The notes: generated from the letters alone by a model not told the origin. Counted from the first letter of the stretch, positions 8,982 to 18,004 are shown. The stretch is 64,000 nucleotides of DNA from Achromobacter veterisilvae (GCF_900496975.1 NZ_UFQC01000013.1:121242-185241), one strand, 5' to 3'. Program-made: numbers and translations.

Positions 8982-10574
8982 ATGAGTTCCCCACGCCCGG
9001 CCGCGGGCAAGGCGCGCGGCATCCGCCAGACCATGTCCGACCTGCACATCTGGACCGGCCTGCTCGCCGGCTGGATCCTCTACGCCATGTTCCTCACCGG
9101 CACGGTGAGCTACTTCCGCGACGAGCTGTCGGCCTGGATGCGGCCCGAGCTGCCCGCCGCGCAGCAGCGGCTGGACCCGGCCGAGGTCGCGCAGCGGATG
9201 GTCGACGCCATGGGCGAACGGCATGCGCCCGGCTCGGCGCAGTGGAGCATCGCCCTGCCCACCGCCCGCAATCCCGCGGTGCCGGCGTTCTGGCGGGGCG
9301 GGCCGCGCTTCAAGAACGGCGTCTTCGACGCCGCCACCGGCAACGAACTGTCGGCGCGGGACACCCGGGGCGGCGATTTCTTCTATACCTTCCATTTCAA
9401 TCTGCACTACATCCCGACGATGGCGGGGCGATGGATCGTCGGCCTGTGCGCCATGTTCATGCTGGTGGCGATCGTCAGCGGCGTGATCACGCACAAGAAG
9501 ATCTTCGCGGACTTCTTCACCTTCCGCCGGGGCAAGGGCCAGCGCTCGTGGCTGGATGCGCACGTGGCCCTGTCGGTGCTGGGCCTGCCGTTCCATTTCA
9601 TGATCACCTACAGCGGGCTGGTGATGCTGATGCTGCTCTATATGCCCTGGGGGGCGGACGCGGCCTTCAAGACGCCGCCCGCGCGCCAGGCGCTTTTCGC
9701 GCAGATGAGCGCCCTGGTGCCCGCCGGGCCGCCCGCCGGAGCCCGTGCGCCGCTGGCTTCCGTCGCAGACATGCTGAGGCAGGCCGAAGCGCGCTGGGGA
9801 AAGGACAAGGTGGGCCGCGTGACGGTCAACAATCCGGGCGATGCGGCGGCGCGGGTGGTGATGGTGCGGGGCGAGGACGGGCGCGTGTCGGTCAGCCCGC
9901 GCTATCTGGTGTTCGACGGCACGAACGGGCGGCTGCTCCAAAGCCACGACGAAGTCGGCCCGGCGGCGGAGACGCGGGGCGTGCTCTACGCGCTGCACCT
10001 GGGGCGGTTCGGCGACACGCTGGTCCGGTGGCTCTACTTCCTCGTGAGCCTGGCGGGCACGGCCATGGTGGGAACCGGCCTGGTGCTCTGGACGGTCAAG
10101 CGCAGGGCGAAACTGCCGGACCCGGACCGGCCGTATTTCGGCTTCCGCCTGGTGGAGCGGCTCAACATCGCGGCGATCGCCGGCCTGTCCGTCGCCATGG
10201 CGGCGTTCCTGTGGGGCAACCGGCTGTTGCCGCGCGGCGTGCCCGCCAGGGCGGACTGGGAGATCCACCTGTTCTTCATCGCCTGGGCGCTGGCGGCGGT
10301 CTATGCCGCGGCGCGGCCACCCAAGCGCGCCTGGGTGGAGCTGCTATGGCTCGCGTGCGCCCTGCTGGCGCTGCTGCCCGCGCTGAATGCCCTCGTCACG
10401 CCGCGCGGCCTGTGGCGCAGCCTCGCGCAAGGGGACTGGGTCTACGCGGGCATGGACCTGGCGCTGTGGGCGCTGGCCGCGCTGCACGCGGCGTTGGCCC
10501 TGCGCACCGCCCGCCACAAGCCGAAAGGCTCGCCAAGAGCCAAGCCGGCGAGGGCGGGCGCCGCCGGGCTATAG
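8982..10574 (+). CDS. PepSY-associated transmembrane (iron-regulated) protein
   Basis: 530 residues. The N-terminal helix DLHIWTGLLAGWILYAMFLTG (segments thereof) and repeated helix/periplasmic-loop organisation identify the PepSY_TM family (FsrB/PiuB-like). Histidines in helices (DLHIW, FNLHYI, DAHVALSVLGLPFHF, YALHLG) are placed as in members proposed to bind heme and reduce ferric siderophores. At least seven membrane helices are visible. It closes the operon; its stop overlaps the stop codon of the convergent amidase gene by a few bases, leaving no room for a terminator. Confidence 0.85.
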   Translation: MSSPRPAAGKARGIRQTMSDLHIWTGLLAGWILYAMFLTGTVSYFRDELSAWMRPELPAAQQRLDPAEVAQRMVDAMGERHAPGSAQWSIALPTARNPAVPAFWRGGPRFKNGVFDAATGNELSARDTRGGDFFYTFHFNLHYIPTMAGRWIVGLCAMFMLVAIVSGVITHKKIFADFFTFRRGKGQRSWLDAHVALSVLGLPFHFMITYSGLVMLMLLYMPWGADAAFKTPPARQALFAQMSALVPAGPPAGARAPLASVADMLRQAEARWGKDKVGRVTVNNPGDAAARVVMVRGEDGRVSVSPRYLVFDGTNGRLLQSHDEVGPAAETRGVLYALHLGRFGDTLVRWLYFLVSLAGTAMVGTGLVLWTVKRRAKLPDPDRPYFGFRLVERLNIAAIAGLSVAMAAFLWGNRLLPRGVPARADWEIHLFFIAWALAAVYAAARPPKRAWVELLWLACALLALLPALNALVTPRGLWRSLAQGDWVYAGMDLALWALAALHAALALRTARHKPKGSPRAKPARAGAAGL

Positions 10575-11987
10575 GCCGGCGGCCGCCAGGTCCGGCCGCC
10601 GCAGGTGCCAGTCGGTCGCCGCCTGGAACGCCATGCCGATGCGGCCCAGCGCGCCTTCCCCGTTGGGCTTGCCCAGCAGTTGCACGCCGATGGGCAGGCC
10701 GTTGGCGGTGAATCCGGCGGGCAGGGCCAGGCCCGAGGCATTGACGTAATTGCCGGGCCGGGTGAAGGCCGCCAGCGGCGTGGCGGCTTCGTCCACTTCT
10801 TCCAGCGGGCAGGCGGCGAAGGGCAGGCAGGGCGCCAGGACGGCGTCGATATCGCGCATCCAGTCTTGCCAGGCCGCGCAGGCCTGGGCGTGGGCCTGCA
10901 GCGCCCGGATGTAATCCGCGGCGCCCACTCCCTTGCCGGACACCACGCGGGAACGCACGTAGCGGCCGATGGGCAGGCTGTCGTCCTCGATGTAGTCGCG
11001 GTGCTGCGCATAGGCCTCGGCCGCGATGATCAGGCCGTTGCGCAGCATCATGTCGTGGAAGTCGAAGGGGAAGGGCGCTTCCGCCAGTTCCGCGCCCAGG
11101 CCCGCCAGCACGCGCCGCGCGTCGTCCAGCGCGCTTTGCACCGCCGCGTCGACGGCGATGGGATACTGCGCCGCCGGCATGATGGCGATGCGCATGCCGC
11201 GCAGCGGCCTCGCGCCGGCGTCCGGTTCGAGGAAGCGGAACGGGGGCACGCCCCGCGTCACGGGATCCCGCGGGTCGGGCCCGGACAGGGCCTGCGTCAG
11301 CAGCAGCGCATCGCGCGTGTCGCGGGTGAGCGGCCCGATGGAATCCAGCGTGTGCGACAGCGCCACCGAGCCGTGCAGGCTGATGAGGCCGCGCGTGGTC
11401 TTCAGGCCAGTGATGCCGTTCAGCGCGGCGGGAATGCGCACCGAGCCGCCGGTGTCGGAGCCCAGCGCGGCGGGCGCCAGGCCCGCCGCGACCGCCACGC
11501 CGGAGCCGCTGGACGAGCCGCCGGGAATGCGGGCGCGGACCAGGTCCCAGGGGTTGCGCGGCGTTCTCATCACGGGGTTCGTGCCCCAGCCGCCGAAGGC
11601 GAACTCCACCATGTGCGTCTTGCCCAGCACCACCATGCCGGCGTCCAGCAGCCGGGTCACGGCCGTGGCGGTGACTTCGCTGCGGCGCTGCCGCCAGGCT
11701 TGCGAGCCGGCCGTGGTGACCTGGCCCTGGATGTCGCACAGGTCCTTGACCGCCACGGGCAGGCCGTCCAGCGGGCCGAGCAGGCCGTAGCCCGCGCGGC
11801 GGCGCGCGTCGGCGGCTTCGGCCAGTTTCAGCGCGCCTTCGCGGTCGACGCTGACGTAGGCGGCCAGCGCGGGGTTGGCCCGGTCGATGCGGTCCAGGTA
11901 GTGCCGCGCCAGTTCCACCGAACTGTAGCGGCCGCCGGCCAGGCCTTGCGCCAGTTCGCCCAGCGTGGCAAATGCAATGTCAGACAT
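10569..11987 (-). CDS. Amidase (amidase signature family)
   Basis: 472 residues. The Ser-cisSer-Lys triad is in place: Lys81 (VAVKDL), Ser158 (GGSSSGSG) and Ser182 (SDTGGSVRIP). The 24-residue gap between the serines matches the family. It hydrolyses a carboxamide to acid and ammonia in the cytoplasm. GatA is possible by homology, but no gatB or gatC is adjacent. The ATG at 11987 has GAGGAAAA before it. The gene lies 69 bases downstream of a periplasmic binding protein gene on the same strand, so the imported solute may be the amide substrate. Confidence 0.9.
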   Translation of the reverse strand: MSDIAFATLGELAQGLAGGRYSSVELARHYLDRIDRANPALAAYVSVDREGALKLAEAADARRRAGYGLLGPLDGLPVAVKDLCDIQGQVTTAGSQAWRQRRSEVTATAVTRLLDAGMVVLGKTHMVEFAFGGWGTNPVMRTPRNPWDLVRARIPGGSSSGSGVAVAAGLAPAALGSDTGGSVRIPAALNGITGLKTTRGLISLHGSVALSHTLDSIGPLTRDTRDALLLTQALSGPDPRDPVTRGVPPFRFLEPDAGARPLRGMRIAIMPAAQYPIAVDAAVQSALDDARRVLAGLGAELAEAPFPFDFHDMMLRNGLIIAAEAYAQHRDYIEDDSLPIGRYVRSRVVSGKGVGAADYIRALQAHAQACAAWQDWMRDIDAVLAPCLPFAACPLEEVDEAATPLAAFTRPGNYVNASGLALPAGFTANGLPIGVQLLGKPNGEGALGRIGMAFQAATDWHLRRPDLAAAGL

Positions 11988-12056
11988 GTTTTCCTCAGTC
12001 GATGTACAAGCGGCACGGACTGCCGTGCCGCCTGCTGTGGGATCCTCAGCGCGGGT

Positions 12057-13289
12057 CTAGCGCTTGTTCCAGTCGGGGGTCGGGTACACCGGCTTCTGCG
12101 TGGCCACGTCCTCGGGCCAGACGGGCACCATGCCCTTGCCGGGCAGGAGCTGCACGACGGGGAAGGGCATCAGGAGCTGCTTGCCCGTGTCGTCGATGGC
12201 ATACGGGCCGGCCATGACGGTGAGCTTGCCGGACAGGTCCAGGGACGCTTTCTTGAGCGCGGCCGCGTCGGTGTTGCCGGCCTTCTTCACGATCTCTTCG
12301 GTCAGCGCGCCCGCGCCATAGGCCAGCGCCGTCTGGAAATCGGGCGGGAACTCGGCCTTGGGGAACTGGCGGTCGTAGGCCGCGGCGAACTGCTCGCGCG
12401 TCATGCCGGCGTTGACCTTCCAGTTGATCGCGGGATGGTAGTTGGTGTGGCTGTAGATGTAGTTCGCGTCCGCGCCGATGGCCTGGAACTGGGGCGTCGA
12501 CGCATACACCATGAAGACGTACGGGAAGTTGATGTCCAACTGCTTCATCTGGCGCGTCATGCTGATCAGGTCGCCCTCGTACGAGGTCGGCACCAGCGCT
12601 TCGGCGCCGGCCGCGCGCGCCTTCTGAAGGATGGTGCTGAAGTCCTTCTGGCCCTTCGGATATTTTTCGAACAGCACCACCTGCATGCCGTTCTTGGCGG
12701 CCTGTTCGCGTCCGCCTTCGGCCAGGCCCGCGGGGAACGGTTCGTCCGAATACAGCAGCGCCACCTTCTTCACTCCCTGCCTGGCGGCCAGCTCCATGTT
12801 GGCGCGCAGCATGGCCGACACCGGCATCTGCGTGCCGGAGACCATGTTCTTGAAGCCCTGCTTGTACAGGTCGTCGCTGGCGGCGGACCAGACCATCATG
12901 TACTTGCCCAGCCGTTCCGTCACGGTCGCGGCGGCGGCCGTCAGCGTGGAGCCGAAGGGCGCGAACACCAGATCCACTTTTTCATCGACAATCAGGCGTT
13001 CGTAAACACGGGTCACCATCTGCTTGTCGCTGCGGTCGTCCAGCTTGACCAGTTCGACCGGGTACTTCTTGCCGTTGACTTCGATGCCGCCGCGGCGGTT
13101 GACGTCGTCCACCCACAGCTCCACGCCGCGCACGCCCGACTGCGACGCCAGGGCGAAGCTGCCGGTGGACGAAACGGTCATGCCGACCCGGATCTTATCC
13201 GAGGTCTGGGCGGCGCCGATGGATGGCGTCAGGGCGGCCATGGCCAAGGCCAGGGCCGGTAAGCGGAACAGCCAGGATTTCGCGAACAT
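12057..13289 (-). CDS. ABC transporter substrate-binding protein (LivK-type)
   Basis: 410 residues. A signal peptide is cleaved near GAAQ|TSDKIRVG, followed by a type I periplasmic binding fold of the branched-chain amino acid/amide family (start SDKIRVGMTVSSTGSFAL; hinge sequence ...VELVKLDDRSDKQ). The ATG at 13289 has AGGAGA upstream; the frame runs further up without signal-peptide character. It is divergent from the LysR gene and the matching permease/ATPase genes at 14421-17767. With the amidase downstream it forms an uptake-and-hydrolysis set. The ligand is unknown; an amide or aromatic amide is an inference from the neighbour. Confidence 0.9.
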   Translation of the reverse strand: MFAKSWLFRLPALALAMAALTPSIGAAQTSDKIRVGMTVSSTGSFALASQSGVRGVELWVDDVNRRGGIEVNGKKYPVELVKLDDRSDKQMVTRVYERLIVDEKVDLVFAPFGSTLTAAAATVTERLGKYMMVWSAASDDLYKQGFKNMVSGTQMPVSAMLRANMELAARQGVKKVALLYSDEPFPAGLAEGGREQAAKNGMQVVLFEKYPKGQKDFSTILQKARAAGAEALVPTSYEGDLISMTRQMKQLDINFPYVFMVYASTPQFQAIGADANYIYSHTNYHPAINWKVNAGMTREQFAAAYDRQFPKAEFPPDFQTALAYGAGALTEEIVKKAGNTDAAALKKASLDLSGKLTVMAGPYAIDDTGKQLLMPFPVVQLLPGKGMVPVWPEDVATQKPVYPTPDWNKR

Positions 13290-13353
13290 GGGTTGTCTCC
13301 TATCGTTTTTGGATGTGGGCCTTTCCTCCCGCGGCGCTTGAGTGCCAGGCCCG

Positions 13354-13378
13354 GTATTGGGCAATAATTGCCCAATAC
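13354..13378. promoter_or_regulatory. 25-bp perfect palindrome, LysR operator candidate
   Basis: Arms GTATTGGGCAAT (13354-13365) and ATTGCCCAATAC (13367-13378) are exact reverse complements around one central A. It lies between the divergent binding-protein and LysR genes, about 65 bases from the first and 39 from the second. A perfect 12-bp dyad here is very unlikely by chance. Confidence 0.75.
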
Positions 13379-13417
13379 GCGAGAAAGCGTATAACAAATA
13401 GGCATGGAGTGCACGCC

Positions 13418-14332
13418 TTGAATAAATTGAACTACCGACAGACCGAAATGCTCTGGGCCATCGTGATGGCCGGATCGATCAGCGGCGCCGCCCGCCTGCT
13501 GAATATTTCGCAGCCCGCGGTCAGCCGGATGCTGGCGCAGACCGAGAAGTCCATGGGGCTGACGCTGTTCGAGCGGGTTCGCGGGCGGCTCAGGCCCACG
13601 CCGCAAGTGCACAGCCTGTTTGAGGAAATCGAAAAAACCCAGCGCATGATGCAGCGCGTCAACGACCTGGCCGACGCGCTGTCGGAGCATGGCACGGGGG
13701 TGCTGCGGCTGGCCTCCATTCCGAGCCTGGCGCAGTTCTTGGTACCGCGCGCGGTGGCGCGTTTCCAGCAGCGCCATCCGGAACTGCTGTTGCGGCTGAA
13801 CACCAGCGCGCTGCCCAGCCTGATCACCGAGGTGCTGCAGGGCGAGACGGAGCTTGGCCTGGTGGTCATGCAGGCGGACCATCCCTTCCTGACGTCCGAG
13901 CCGCTGCACGTGGGCCGGATGGTGGCGGCGATCCCGAAATCCCACCCGCTGGCGCAGCGGGCCGAGGTCAGCCTGGCTGATCTGTCCCCGCATCCGCACA
14001 TCGTGGTGGGCACGCGCATGCCCTTCGGCATGCTGGTGCTGGGGGCGTTCGAGCAGGCCGGGCTGCCCTGCAGGATGTGCGCCGACGTGCCCTGGAGCCA
14101 ACTGGCGTGCGCGCTGGTCAACGCCGGCGTGGGGATCGCCATCGTGGACGAATTCACCGTCATGCAGAACACCATGCCCGACGTCGCGATCGTGCCGCTG
14201 GCCGAGCGCATTCCCCTGAACATCTCGGCCGTCTACGCCCGCGGGCGGGAGCCTTCGCAGATCGCCCTTCAGTTCATCAAAGAACTGCGCCAGGTGCTGG
14301 CGGAAGCGTTTCCAGGACCAATTCAGGGTTAA
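13418..14332 (+). CDS. LysR family regulator of the amide transporter cluster
   Basis: About 304 residues. The helix-turn-helix is NKLNYRQTEMLWAIVMAGS then GAARLLNISQPAVSRMLAQ, followed by the LysR substrate domain. A TTG at 13418 is the best start: GGAG lies eight bases upstream and no ATG gives a sensible N-terminus. A GTG at 13409 would overlap that ribosome site. It is followed by the LivM/LivH/LivG/LivF genes on the same strand and is divergent from the binding protein and amidase, so it probably controls both directions through the palindrome at 13354-13378. Confidence 0.88.
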   Translation: MNKLNYRQTEMLWAIVMAGSISGAARLLNISQPAVSRMLAQTEKSMGLTLFERVRGRLRPTPQVHSLFEEIEKTQRMMQRVNDLADALSEHGTGVLRLASIPSLAQFLVPRAVARFQQRHPELLLRLNTSALPSLITEVLQGETELGLVVMQADHPFLTSEPLHVGRMVAAIPKSHPLAQRAEVSLADLSPHPHIVVGTRMPFGMLVLGAFEQAGLPCRMCADVPWSQLACALVNAGVGIAIVDEFTVMQNTMPDVAIVPLAERIPLNISAVYARGREPSQIALQFIKELRQVLAEAFPGPIQG

Positions 14333-14420
14333 TACTTAACCTGAAGTTATGGATTTATCGGTCATAATCGCCTCCAAATAAAGCGGCCATCCAGCCCGGA
14401 CAGGCCCGGAGGAAGACACC

Positions 14421-15413
14421 ATGAGCAGCAGTCCCGCCCTGGCGGCGGGCGCGGCGTCGCATCGCGCGCAGGATCAGCGCGCGGTGCGATTGCGCACCCG
14501 CATCGCAATGACCGTCTTTGTCGCGCTGACGGCCGTCCTGGCCGCGATTCCCCTGGCGACCTCGAACATCTCGTTCGCGTTCTACCTGATGCTGTGGATC
14601 ACCATGGCCAGCGCCATGAACATCTGCGTGGGCTTCACGGGCTACCTGCCGTTCGGCTACGTGGTGTTCTACGGCGTGGGCGCCTACGCCACCGGCATCT
14701 GCTACAAGATCCTGGGCTGGCCGATCCTGCCCTCGCTGCTGGCCGCGGGCGGCGTGGGAGTGGCCATCGCGCTGCTGCTGGCACCCACGCTGCGCCTGCG
14801 CGGGGTGTACTTCGGCATCGTGAGCCTGGCGCTGGCCACCATCGTCAAGCTGGTCATTTCCAACCTGCCCCAGTCCTTTACCGGCGGCAGCATGGGCATC
14901 ATCTTGTCCAACGCCAACAATCCGGCGCACAGCTACTACGCCATGCTGATCGTGATGGGCGCCACGCTGGCCACGGTCACCTGGCTGTCGGTATCGCGCC
15001 TGGGCCGCGCGCTCAAGGCGATCCGCGACGACGACGGCGCCGCCGCCTGCGTCGGCATCCACGTTCCCAATACCCGGCTGAAGGCATGGCTGCTGGCGGC
15101 GCTGTTCCCGGCGCTGGCCGGCGGCATCGAGGCCTGGTACACCAACGTGGTCGATCCGGAATACGCCTTCCACGTGCTGATCACCGCCAAAAGCATCATC
15201 TACGCCATGGCGGGCGGCTTCGGCACCATCCTCGGGCCGGTCGCGGGCACCCTGGCGCTCCTGGGCATCGACCACGTGATCTGGCAGAGATTCCCGGTGG
15301 TGAACCTGCTGCTGCTGGGCCTGATCATCGTGCTGCTGATGCTGTTCCTGCCGCGCGGCATCGTCGGCAGCCTGATCAAGCGCAAGCCGCAACTGCGCCG
15401 CTACATCGCCTGA
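14421..15413 (+). CDS. Branched-chain amino acid-type ABC permease, LivM
   Basis: 330 residues, eight or more membrane helices, with the LivM signature region NICVGFTGYLPFGYVVFYGVG and the cytoplasmic EAA-like loop SRLGRALKAIRDDDGAAACVG that meets the ATPases. It forms the translocation pore with LivH. It is first in a tight four-gene operon (9 bases to the next gene) and 88 bases after the LysR gene. The N-terminus carries an extra cytoplasmic stretch of about 30 residues before the first helix. Confidence 0.92.
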   Translation: MSSSPALAAGAASHRAQDQRAVRLRTRIAMTVFVALTAVLAAIPLATSNISFAFYLMLWITMASAMNICVGFTGYLPFGYVVFYGVGAYATGICYKILGWPILPSLLAAGGVGVAIALLLAPTLRLRGVYFGIVSLALATIVKLVISNLPQSFTGGSMGIILSNANNPAHSYYAMLIVMGATLATVTWLSVSRLGRALKAIRDDDGAAACVGIHVPNTRLKAWLLAALFPALAGGIEAWYTNVVDPEYAFHVLITAKSIIYAMAGGFGTILGPVAGTLALLGIDHVIWQRFPVVNLLLLGLIIVLLMLFLPRGIVGSLIKRKPQLRRYIA

Positions 15414-15422
15414 GGAGCCGCC

Positions 15423-16304
15423 ATGACCGGACTGATTATCCAGGGCCTGATCAACGGCCTCATCCTGGGCGCCATCTACGGCCTGATCGGCGTGGGGCTG
15501 AACGTGGTGTTCGGCGTGCTGCGCGTGGTGAACTTCGCGCACGGCGAATTCCTGGTGCTGGGCGCCTACTTCGCGTTCTACCTGCTGGAATATGCCGGCA
15601 TCAACCCGCTGCTGGCGCTGCCGCTGGCCTTCGCGGCCTTCTTCCTGGCGGGCTACCTGCTGTACTTCGTGCTGATTCCGCGGCTGAACAAGGCCGACGA
15701 TCCCGAAATCAGTTCGCTCTTGCTGATGTTCGGGGTGTCCATCATGCTGGGCGCGCTGATGCTGCTGGCCTTCGACGCCGACGCGCGTTCGCTGCCGTAC
15801 GAGATCGAGCCGGTGTTTCTGAAGTTCGGCCCCGTCCTGATTCCCACCGTGCGGCTGCTGGCGCTGGTCATCGCGCTCGCCATCATCGGCGGGCTGACGC
15901 TGTTCCTGTACCGCAGCCAGTTGGGCAAGGCGCTGCGCGCCATCATCATGAACCGCGACGCGGTGCGCATCGTGGGCATCAACGCCGAGCGCCTGTCGGC
16001 GGTGGCGTTCGGCCTGGGCGTCGGGCTGGCGGCGGCCAGCGGCGTGCTGGTCGCGATGGTGTTCCCGGCGTTCTCGCCCTTCATGGGCAACGACTACACC
16101 CTGATCGGCTTTATCGTCATCGTGCTGGGCGGGCTGGGCCATCCGGTGGGGGCGCTGGTCGGGGCGCTGCTGTACGGCGTCACCGAACAGGTGTCGGTGG
16201 TGTTCTTCAACCCGTCCATCGCCACCATCTGCGGTTTCGCGCTGATGGTCGCGATGATCTTCGTCAAGCCCAGCGGCCTGTTCGGCCGCCAGGCGCTGCG
16301 CTGA
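15423..16304 (+). CDS. Branched-chain amino acid-type ABC permease, LivH
   Basis: 293 residues and eight predicted helices. The start IIQGLINGLILGAIYGLIGV and VVNFAHGEFLVLGAY are typical LivH motifs; the EAA loop is SQLGKALRAIIMNRDAVRIV. It pairs with LivM upstream to form the inner-membrane channel. The intergenic gap to the ATPase gene is 13 bases with a GGAG-like site (CCGGGAGCC). Confidence 0.92.
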   Translation: MTGLIIQGLINGLILGAIYGLIGVGLNVVFGVLRVVNFAHGEFLVLGAYFAFYLLEYAGINPLLALPLAFAAFFLAGYLLYFVLIPRLNKADDPEISSLLLMFGVSIMLGALMLLAFDADARSLPYEIEPVFLKFGPVLIPTVRLLALVIALAIIGGLTLFLYRSQLGKALRAIIMNRDAVRIVGINAERLSAVAFGLGVGLAAASGVLVAMVFPAFSPFMGNDYTLIGFIVIVLGGLGHPVGALVGALLYGVTEQVSVVFFNPSIATICGFALMVAMIFVKPSGLFGRQALR

Positions 16305-16317
16305 CCGGGAGCCGGAC

Positions 16318-17025
16318 ATGCTGAAAGTCACGAATCTCAAGAAGCGCTTCGGCGGGCTGGTCGCTTTGCAGGGCGTCGACCTGGAGGTGCCGCGCGGCTC
16401 CATCCTGGGCGTCATCGGCATGAACGGGTCGGGCAAGACCACCATGCTCAACTGCATCAACGGCATCTACACGCCGGACGAAGGCCGCATCGAACTGGAC
16501 GGCCGCGACATCGCCGGCCGCCAGATTCACGAGGTGGCCCGGCTGGGCGTGGGGCGCACTTTCCAGGTGCCGCGCATCTTCCGCCAACTGAGCCTGCTGG
16601 ACAACCTGGACGTGGCCCAGCAGCAGGCGGGCCGCGGCGCCGACGAACGCTATGCGCAGTCCGAGTACTGGCTGCACAAGGTGGAACTGCACCGCCTGCG
16701 GCACAACTACGCCGAGGAACTGTCCGGCGGCCAGCAGAAACTGGTGGAGCTGGCGCGCATCATGGTGGCGCGGCCCAAGGTGGTGCTGCTGGACGAACCC
16801 TTCGCGGGCGTCAATCCGGCGCTGGCCCAGTTGCTGATCTCGGTGATCCGTGAACTGCCGACCGAACACGATTGCTCGGTGGTGCTGGTGTCGCACGACC
16901 TGACGTCCATTTACCAGCTATCGCACCACATCATCGTGATGAACGAAGGCGCGATCCTGTGCGAGGGCGACGCCGACCGCGTGCGCGCCGACCCGCGGGT
17001 GGTCGAAGCCTATCTGGGAGCCTGA
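16318..17025 (+). CDS. ABC transporter ATP-binding protein, LivG
   Basis: 235 residues. Walker A GMNGSGKTT (about 36-44), Q-loop region FQVPRIFRQLS, signature LSGGQQK, Walker B VVLLDEPFAGV, switch His in VSHDLT. LivG-type members have the long insertion after Walker A seen here. It couples ATP hydrolysis to the LivHM channel and is separated by one base from the LivF gene. Confidence 0.92.
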   Translation: MLKVTNLKKRFGGLVALQGVDLEVPRGSILGVIGMNGSGKTTMLNCINGIYTPDEGRIELDGRDIAGRQIHEVARLGVGRTFQVPRIFRQLSLLDNLDVAQQQAGRGADERYAQSEYWLHKVELHRLRHNYAEELSGGQQKLVELARIMVARPKVVLLDEPFAGVNPALAQLLISVIRELPTEHDCSVVLVSHDLTSIYQLSHHIIVMNEGAILCEGDADRVRADPRVVEAYLGA

Positions 17026-17026
17026 T

Positions 17027-17767
17027 ATGAGCACGCCTATCATCGCGCTGGAGGACGTGACGGTCGCCTACCACGGCGACATCACCATCCTGAACCGCAT
17101 CAACGTCCAGGCGCGCGCGGGCAAGGTCACCGGCGTGATCGGCCCCAACGGCGCGGGAAAGTCCACGGTGCTGAAGACGCTGTTCGGCTTCCTGCCGCCG
17201 CGCACCGGCCGCATCACGCTGCGCGGCGAGGACATCAGCGCGCAGCCTTCGCACGAGCGGGCCGGCCACGGCGTCGCGTTCGTGCCGCAGCACCGCAGCC
17301 TGTTCGGCGAACTGTCGGTGCACGACAACCTGCTGCTGGGCTGCTGGCCGTTCCGCGGCGACAAGGCGCGGGTGCGCCGGCGCATCGATTCGGTCTACGA
17401 CCGCTTCCCCATTCTGGCGCAGAAGCGCAACGACCCCGTGTCCAGCATGAGCGGCGGGCAGCAGCGCTTCGTGGAGTTCGGCCGGGCCTTGCTGATCGAG
17501 CCTTCGGTGATCCTGCTGGACGAGCCGACCGCGATGCTGGCGCCGAAGATATCCAAGGAGATCTATGGCCTGATCCGCGGGTTCGCCGACGAGGGCATGA
17601 CGGTGGTGCTGGTGGACCAGAACGTGCGCCGCTGCGCGGAGGTGTCCGACTATATGTATATCCTGGAACTGGGGCGCAACAAGGCCGAGGGCGACCGCGA
17701 ATCCTTCGAGGACGGCGGCGGCTTGCGGGAGATGGTCGCTTCGTGGATGGACTACAAGATCGATTGA
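17027..17767 (+). CDS. ABC transporter ATP-binding protein, LivF
   Basis: 246 residues. Walker A GPNGAGKST, signature MSGGQQRFVEFGR, Walker B VILLDEPTAML, and a C-terminal extension of about 20 residues beyond the usual LivF end (FEDGGGLREMVASWMDYKID). It is the last gene of the operon; immediately after it comes a block of palindromic repeats that may act as the transcript end for this operon and the convergent Nudix gene. Confidence 0.92.
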   Translation: MSTPIIALEDVTVAYHGDITILNRINVQARAGKVTGVIGPNGAGKSTVLKTLFGFLPPRTGRITLRGEDISAQPSHERAGHGVAFVPQHRSLFGELSVHDNLLLGCWPFRGDKARVRRRIDSVYDRFPILAQKRNDPVSSMSGGQQRFVEFGRALLIEPSVILLDEPTAMLAPKISKEIYGLIRGFADEGMTVVLVDQNVRRCAEVSDYMYILELGRNKAEGDRESFEDGGGLREMVASWMDYKID

Positions 17768-17789
17768 GGTGTCTCGCCGCCGCACCGCA

Positions 17790-18004
17790 GGTGTCTGACA
17801 CCCCTGCGAGATGACGCAGGTGTCTGACACCCGTACGAGATGACGGCGCGGCTTGAAGAGACGCTTCCGGGTGTCAGACACCCACCGTGGCGGCAACGTC
17901 TTCCCTCCGGGGTGTCAGACACCCGGAAGCGCTGCCTCAAGCCTGAAACGCCTTGCCGTAGGGGTGTCAGACACCTGCGTCATCTCGCAGGGGTGTCAGA
18001 CACT
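17790..18004. repeat. Palindromic repeat block 1 (six GGTGTC-N-GACACC copies)
   Basis: Six copies start at 17790, 17819, 17870, 17911, 17963 and 17992 (the last ends in T instead of C). Their order is symmetrical. The outer 42-nt segment 17790-17831 is the reverse complement of 17963-18004 at 41 of 42 positions. The inner spacers (about 38 nt; one contains GGCTTGAAGAG, the other CTCAAGCCTGAAA) are also partly complementary. It lies between the convergent LivF and Nudix genes; no coding sequence is seen. Confidence 0.95.

Noticed and set aside
7845..10268. 807-codon antisense frame opposite the iron operon
   Set aside because: Same reason; no recognisable domain, no start signal, and it spans three real genes.
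10605..13262. 885-codon plus-strand frame over the amidase and binding-protein genes
   Set aside because: Shadow of two genes on the other strand whose motifs and starts are clear.
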